Positions 61,355 through 64,000 of a stretch of DNA of 64,000 nucleotides are shown here, piece by piece. The notes under the pieces were generated by a model. It was given only the letters and a program-made list of their open reading frames with translations, made no database searches and was not told where the DNA came from. Within the stretch, counting starts at the first letter, position 1. Every line of letters begins with the position of its first letter. The translations under genes were made by a program, and so were the position numbers. The DNA comes from JAAYCI01 sp964370195 (GTDB taxonomy: Bacteria; Bacillota; Clostridia; Oscillospirales; Ruminococcaceae), in assembly GCA_964370195.1 (NCBI GenBank), contig CAYJIH010000001.1:112410-176409 (forward strand). The letters are read 5' to 3'.

Positions 61355-61627
61355 ATGGGCAGAAGCATAAAAAAAGGGCCTTTCGTCCAGCCGGCACTCC
61401 TAAAGCGTGTGCAGGCAATGAACGAGCAAGGCGAAAAACGTGTTTTGAAAACATGGAGCCGTGCATCCACCATTTTTCCGGATTTTGTGGGGCACACCTT
61501 CGCAGTGCATGACGGACGCAAACATGTGCCCGTATATGTAACGGAAGACATGGTAGGACATAAACTGGGCGAATTCGCCCCAACCCGCAGCTATCGTGGG
61601 CATGCCGGCAGCAAAACCGGTAAATAA
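61355..61627 (+). CDS. rpsS: 30S ribosomal protein S19
   Basis: The 90-residue protein is S19 (RSIKKGPFVQPALLKRV, TWSRASTIFPDFVGHTFAVH, KLGEFAPTRSYRGHAG). It binds 16S rRNA with S13 in the 30S head. It is preceded by GAAAGGAG. Confidence 0.97.
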   Translation: MGRSIKKGPFVQPALLKRVQAMNEQGEKRVLKTWSRASTIFPDFVGHTFAVHDGRKHVPVYVTEDMVGHKLGEFAPTRSYRGHAGSKTGK

Positions 61628-61645
61628 ACGAGGAGGAGAGACAGC

Positions 61646-61993
61646 ATGGAAGACATTCAAGCAAAAGCCATTGCGCGGTACATTCGCATTTCTCCGCGCA
61701 AAGTCGGCGTTGTTCTCGACCTCATTCGCAACCAGCCGCTCGACAAGGCTCTCGCCATTTTGAAATATACGCCGAAATCGGCAAGCGAGGTTTTGTTTAA
61801 GCTGGTGAGCAGTGCGGCAGCAAACGCCGAGAACAACCACCACATGGATAGAGACAATCTCTACGTCGCCGAGTGCTTTGTGTGCCCGGGCCCAACGTTG
61901 AAACGTATTCAGCCCAAAGACCACGGCAAGGCATTCCGCATTCTGAAGCGTACCAGCCACATCACGGTGGTGCTCAAAGAAAAAGAAGCATAG
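61646..61993 (+). CDS. rplV: 50S ribosomal protein L22
   Basis: The 115-residue protein has the L22 features AKAIARYIRISPRKVGVVLD and KRIQPKDHGKAFRILKRTSH, the latter forming the tunnel-lining hairpin where macrolide-resistance changes arise. Normal length. It starts behind GAGGAGAG, 18 bases after rpsS. Confidence 0.97.
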   Translation: MEDIQAKAIARYIRISPRKVGVVLDLIRNQPLDKALAILKYTPKSASEVLFKLVSSAAANAENNHHMDRDNLYVAECFVCPGPTLKRIQPKDHGKAFRILKRTSHITVVLKEKEA

Positions 61994-62009
61994 GAGGCGA
62001 TGAGAAAGC

Positions 62010-62762
62010 ATGGGACAAAAAGTAAACCCAAACGGCCTGCGCGTTGGCGTCATTCGTGATTGGAACAGCCGCTGGTTCGTGGATAAAAAAAGCTTTGGTG
62101 ACACGCTGGTAGAGGATTATAACATCCGTAAATACCTGAAAAAGCGCCTGTATTCGGCCGGTGTTCCCAAAATTGAAATTGAGCGTACTTTTGATGCTGC
62201 CACAGGCGCACCGAAAGTGAAAATCAACTTGTTTGTTGCAAAACCCGGCATGGTAATTGGCCGTGGTGGCAGTGAGATTGACAAACTGCGCGGCGACATT
62301 GAAAAACGCATCAACAAAAGTGTAAACCTGAACATCGTGGAGATTAAAAACCCCGATGTGAACGCACAGCTGGTGGCAGAAAATATTGCACAACAGCTCG
62401 AGCGTCGTGTTGCATTCCGTCGTGCGATGAAACAAAGCATTGGCAGAGCCATGCGCTTTGGCGCAAAAGGCATCAAATGCCAAGTGGGCGGCCGTTTAAA
62501 CGGTGCCGACATCGCCCGTAGCGAGCATTACCACGAGGGAACCATTCCGCTGCAAACTTTGCGCGCTGATATTGACTACGGCTTTGCCGAAGCCGATACC
62601 ACATATGGTAAAATTGGCGTAAAAGTGTGGATTTACAAAGGCGAAGTGCTGAAAGGCACAAAGCCGCTTGACGACATTGCGCGCCCGCCGCGTGCTCCGC
62701 GTGAGCAAAGAGGCGACCGCCGGGATCGCCGGCCTGAGCGCAGAGAAGGAGGAAGTCGCTAA
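62010..62762 (+). CDS. rpsC: 30S ribosomal protein S3
   Basis: The 250-residue protein is S3, with GQKVNPNGLRVGVIRDWNSR at the start, the KH-type MVIGRGGSEIDKLRGDI loop and the C-terminal LEGADIARSE-like NGADIARSEHYHEGTIPLQT. A 30-residue Arg/Pro-rich tail follows, as in many clostridial S3 proteins. Its stop overlaps the rplP ATG. Confidence 0.97.
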   Translation: MGQKVNPNGLRVGVIRDWNSRWFVDKKSFGDTLVEDYNIRKYLKKRLYSAGVPKIEIERTFDAATGAPKVKINLFVAKPGMVIGRGGSEIDKLRGDIEKRINKSVNLNIVEIKNPDVNAQLVAENIAQQLERRVAFRRAMKQSIGRAMRFGAKGIKCQVGGRLNGADIARSEHYHEGTIPLQTLRADIDYGFAEADTTYGKIGVKVWIYKGEVLKGTKPLDDIARPPRAPREQRGDRRDRRPERREGGSR

Positions 62763-63322
62763 TGTTAATGCCGAAACGCGTGAAATACCGCCGGCAACAG
62801 CGTGGTCGCATGAAGGGCAAAGCCATGAGCGGCAACGAAGTGAACCAAGGCCAATTTGGCCTGGTGGCAACTGCGCCGGCTTGGATCACATCCAACCAAA
62901 TTGAGGCCGCCCGTATCGCGATGACGCGCTATATCAAGCGTGGTGGTAAAGTTTGGATCAAAATTTTCCCTGATAAACCTGTAACCGAAAAACCGGCCGA
63001 AACCCGCATGGGTAGCGGTAAAGGTAGCCCGGAATACTGGGTAGCAGTGGTAAAACCTGGCCGTGTGCTGTTTGAGCTTGCTGATGTTTCTGAGGAAACA
63101 GCTCGCGAAGCGCTTCGTCTAGCCAGCCACAAATTGCCAGTTAAAACAAAATTTGTTAAGCGTGAAGGTAGCTTCACTGTAGAGCTTGGCAAAAAGCGTC
63201 GTGGCAAATCTACCGGTTCTTCCACTATCTTCGTAACAGAAGATGGCCAAGTGCTGGATGCAAAAGCCATGAACAAGGAAGTTGCCGCGGCACCCGCCGA
63301 GGAAAAGGAGGGTGAAGCCTAA
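62762..63322 (+). CDS. rplP: 50S ribosomal protein L16 with C-terminal extension
   Basis: The 186-residue protein begins as L16 (MPKRVKYRRQQRGRMKGKA, NQIEAARIAMTRYIKRGGK, ETRMGSGKGSPEYWVAVVKP) and reaches the usual end near residue 141 (KLPVKTKFVKRE). It then continues for about 45 residues: a basic, Ser/Gly-rich stretch (GKKRRGKSTGSSTIF), a strand-like segment and a final acidic, Ala/Glu-rich tail. The frame is unbroken, so the extension is probably translated. ATG 62762 overlaps the rpsC stop; the stop overlaps the rpmC ATG. Confidence 0.95.
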   Translation: MLMPKRVKYRRQQRGRMKGKAMSGNEVNQGQFGLVATAPAWITSNQIEAARIAMTRYIKRGGKVWIKIFPDKPVTEKPAETRMGSGKGSPEYWVAVVKPGRVLFELADVSEETAREALRLASHKLPVKTKFVKREGSFTVELGKKRRGKSTGSSTIFVTEDGQVLDAKAMNKEVAAAPAEEKEGEA

Positions 63323-63525
63323 TGAAAGCTAGTGAACTGCGCGACATGAAACCTTTAGAGCTGAACAAAAAGCTTGTAGAGCTGAAAGAAGAGCTGTTTA
63401 ACCTGCGCTTTCAGCACGCTATCAACCAGCTGGATAATCCCCAGCGCATCAAAGCCGTAAAGAAAGATATCGCCCGCGTGAAAACCGTGCTCGGTGGCAT
63501 CGATCTTTCCGAGAGCGAAAGTTAA
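63322..63525 (+). CDS. rpmC: 50S ribosomal protein L29
   Basis: The 67-residue protein is L29 (KASELRDMKPLELNKKLVEL, KEELFNLRFQHAINQLDNPQ, with the closing KKDIARVKTVL). It sits near the tunnel exit next to L23. It overlaps the rplP stop (TAATG). Confidence 0.97.
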   Translation: MKASELRDMKPLELNKKLVELKEELFNLRFQHAINQLDNPQRIKAVKKDIARVKTVLGGIDLSESES

Positions 63526-63537
63526 GGAGGGAAGAGG

Positions 63538-63795
63538 ATGGAAGAGCGTAACCTAAGAAAAACCCGCACGGGCATGGTTGTGTCCGATAAAATGGATAAA
63601 ACCATCGTGGTGGCTGTGCAAGACAGTGTCCGTCACCCTCTTTACAAAAAAATCATCAAACGCACCGTGCGTTTTAAAGCACACGACGAGAACAACGAGT
63701 GTGGTATTGGTGACCGTGTGACCATCATGGAGACTCGGCCGATTTCGAAAGATAAACGCTGGAGACTCTTGAAGGTAATCGAAAAGGCTAAATAA
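63538..63795 (+). CDS. rpsQ: 30S ribosomal protein S17
   Basis: The 85-residue protein is S17 (RKTRTGMVVSDKMDKTIVVA, then KRTVRFKAHDENNECGIGD, RVTIMETRPISKDKRWRLL). It folds 16S rRNA early in 30S assembly. It follows rpmC by 12 bases, behind AAGGAGGG. Confidence 0.97.
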   Translation: MEERNLRKTRTGMVVSDKMDKTIVVAVQDSVRHPLYKKIIKRTVRFKAHDENNECGIGDRVTIMETRPISKDKRWRLLKVIEKAK

Positions 63796-63941
63796 TAGCC
63801 GAAAAAATGAGGAAACGGTCGTTGGTGGTTGGTTGGCATGGGTTCAACCCTATGAGTGGCAAGGTCTTATAAAAGAAACCGGCTTCCAAGCAACAATCGG
63901 CGAAAGTACCCAATGACTTAAAGATAGGAGGAACCTTTAGC

Positions 63942-64000
63942 ATGGTTCAAATGCAGTCCCGCCTGAAGGTGGCCGACAACACCGGCGCGAAAGAGATTCA
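63942..64000 (+). CDS. rplN: 50S ribosomal protein L14, first 19 residues; runs off the window
   Basis: The visible sequence MVQMQSRLKVADNTGAKEI is the conserved L14 N-terminus, behind ATAGGAGGA. The gap after rpsQ is 146 bases, longer than any other in this operon, and holds no recognised gene. Confidence 0.95.
   Translation, partial: MVQMQSRLKVADNTGAKEI

Noticed and set aside
60606..61664. 352-codon open frame on the minus strand
   Set aside because: It is antisense to rplB and rpsS, whose sequences are unmistakable.
1..64000. CRISPR arrays, insertion sequences, phage genes, integration sites, riboswitch classes that I know
   Set aside because: No regularly spaced direct repeats, transposase or integrase signatures, or recognisable riboswitch cores were seen by eye; a profile search could still find weak ones.

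Overview
The window reads as a chromosome segment of an anaerobic, Gram-positive member of the Clostridia (Firmicutes). Evidence: the one-polypeptide IspH-ribosomal protein S1 fusion known from clostridia, LytR-CpsA-Psr wall-assembly proteins, a PBP5-type D,D-carboxypeptidase, the yhbY-nadD-yqeK-LCP-rsfS-leuS and plsX-rnc-smc-ftsY gene orders, strong GGAGG ribosome-binding sites and many TTG/GTG starts. I do not assign a genus. No transposon, phage or CRISPR was seen; gene density is high and the content is mostly core chromosome.

Layout. 1-3711: a truncated S9 peptidase, a C39-like protein that lacks its cysteine, a YjbQ-family protein and a flavoprotein. 3919-3995: a CAU-anticodon tRNA with terminator. 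4207-7138: one-carbon/folate genes fchA, folD, folC. 7315-7869: a membrane-anchored XRE regulator. 8087-12832 (minus strand): a compact catabolic-looking operon, UbiD-type decarboxylase, UbiX, iron alcohol dehydrogenase and aldehyde dehydrogenase, with its own sigma-A promoter and an inverted repeat just upstream of the -35. 13217-14510: a degenerate BadF-type ATPase and an MGMT-domain protein. 14576-16172: the infC-rpmI-rplT operon behind an attenuator-like leader. 16369-37421: a long plus-strand housekeeping run (SpoU methyltransferase, dprA, topA, trmFO, plsX, rnc, smc, ftsY, rdgB, yhbY, nadD, yqeK, two LCP genes, rsfS, leuS). 37441-39074 (minus): HAD phosphatase and polyprenyl-phosphate-type glycosyltransferase. 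39369-40877: D,D-carboxypeptidase. 40905-47263: a promoter-headed six-gene cluster (SDR, TIM barrel, two GT2 enzymes, FAD oxidoreductase, GT-C-like membrane protein) that looks like an uncharacterised glycan or glycolipid pathway. 47265-51351: flavoprotein, cmk, ispH-rpsA, terminator. 51374-58135: TraX, DUF1858, trmK, Nif3, rqcH, an acyltransferase-like membrane protein and a second GT-C-like protein. 58154-64000: promoter, about 340 nt structured leader and the S10 ribosomal-protein operon from rpsJ to the start of rplN.

How it fits together. The folate genes supply methylene-THF, which trmFO uses for tRNA methylation. FolD has lost the lysine needed for its cyclohydrolase activity while a dedicated cyclohydrolase (FchA) sits directly upstream, so the two probably divide the labour. 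Envelope genes recur: two LCP transferases, a carboxypeptidase, one clear and one degenerate polyprenyl-type GT2, two GT-C-like proteins and two acyltransferase-like proteins would together allow synthesis, decoration and wall attachment of a surface polymer. The best candidates for new biology are the 40969-47263 cluster, the ubiD/ubiX/adh/aldh operon with its operator-like repeat, and several conserved-family proteins lacking hallmark residues.
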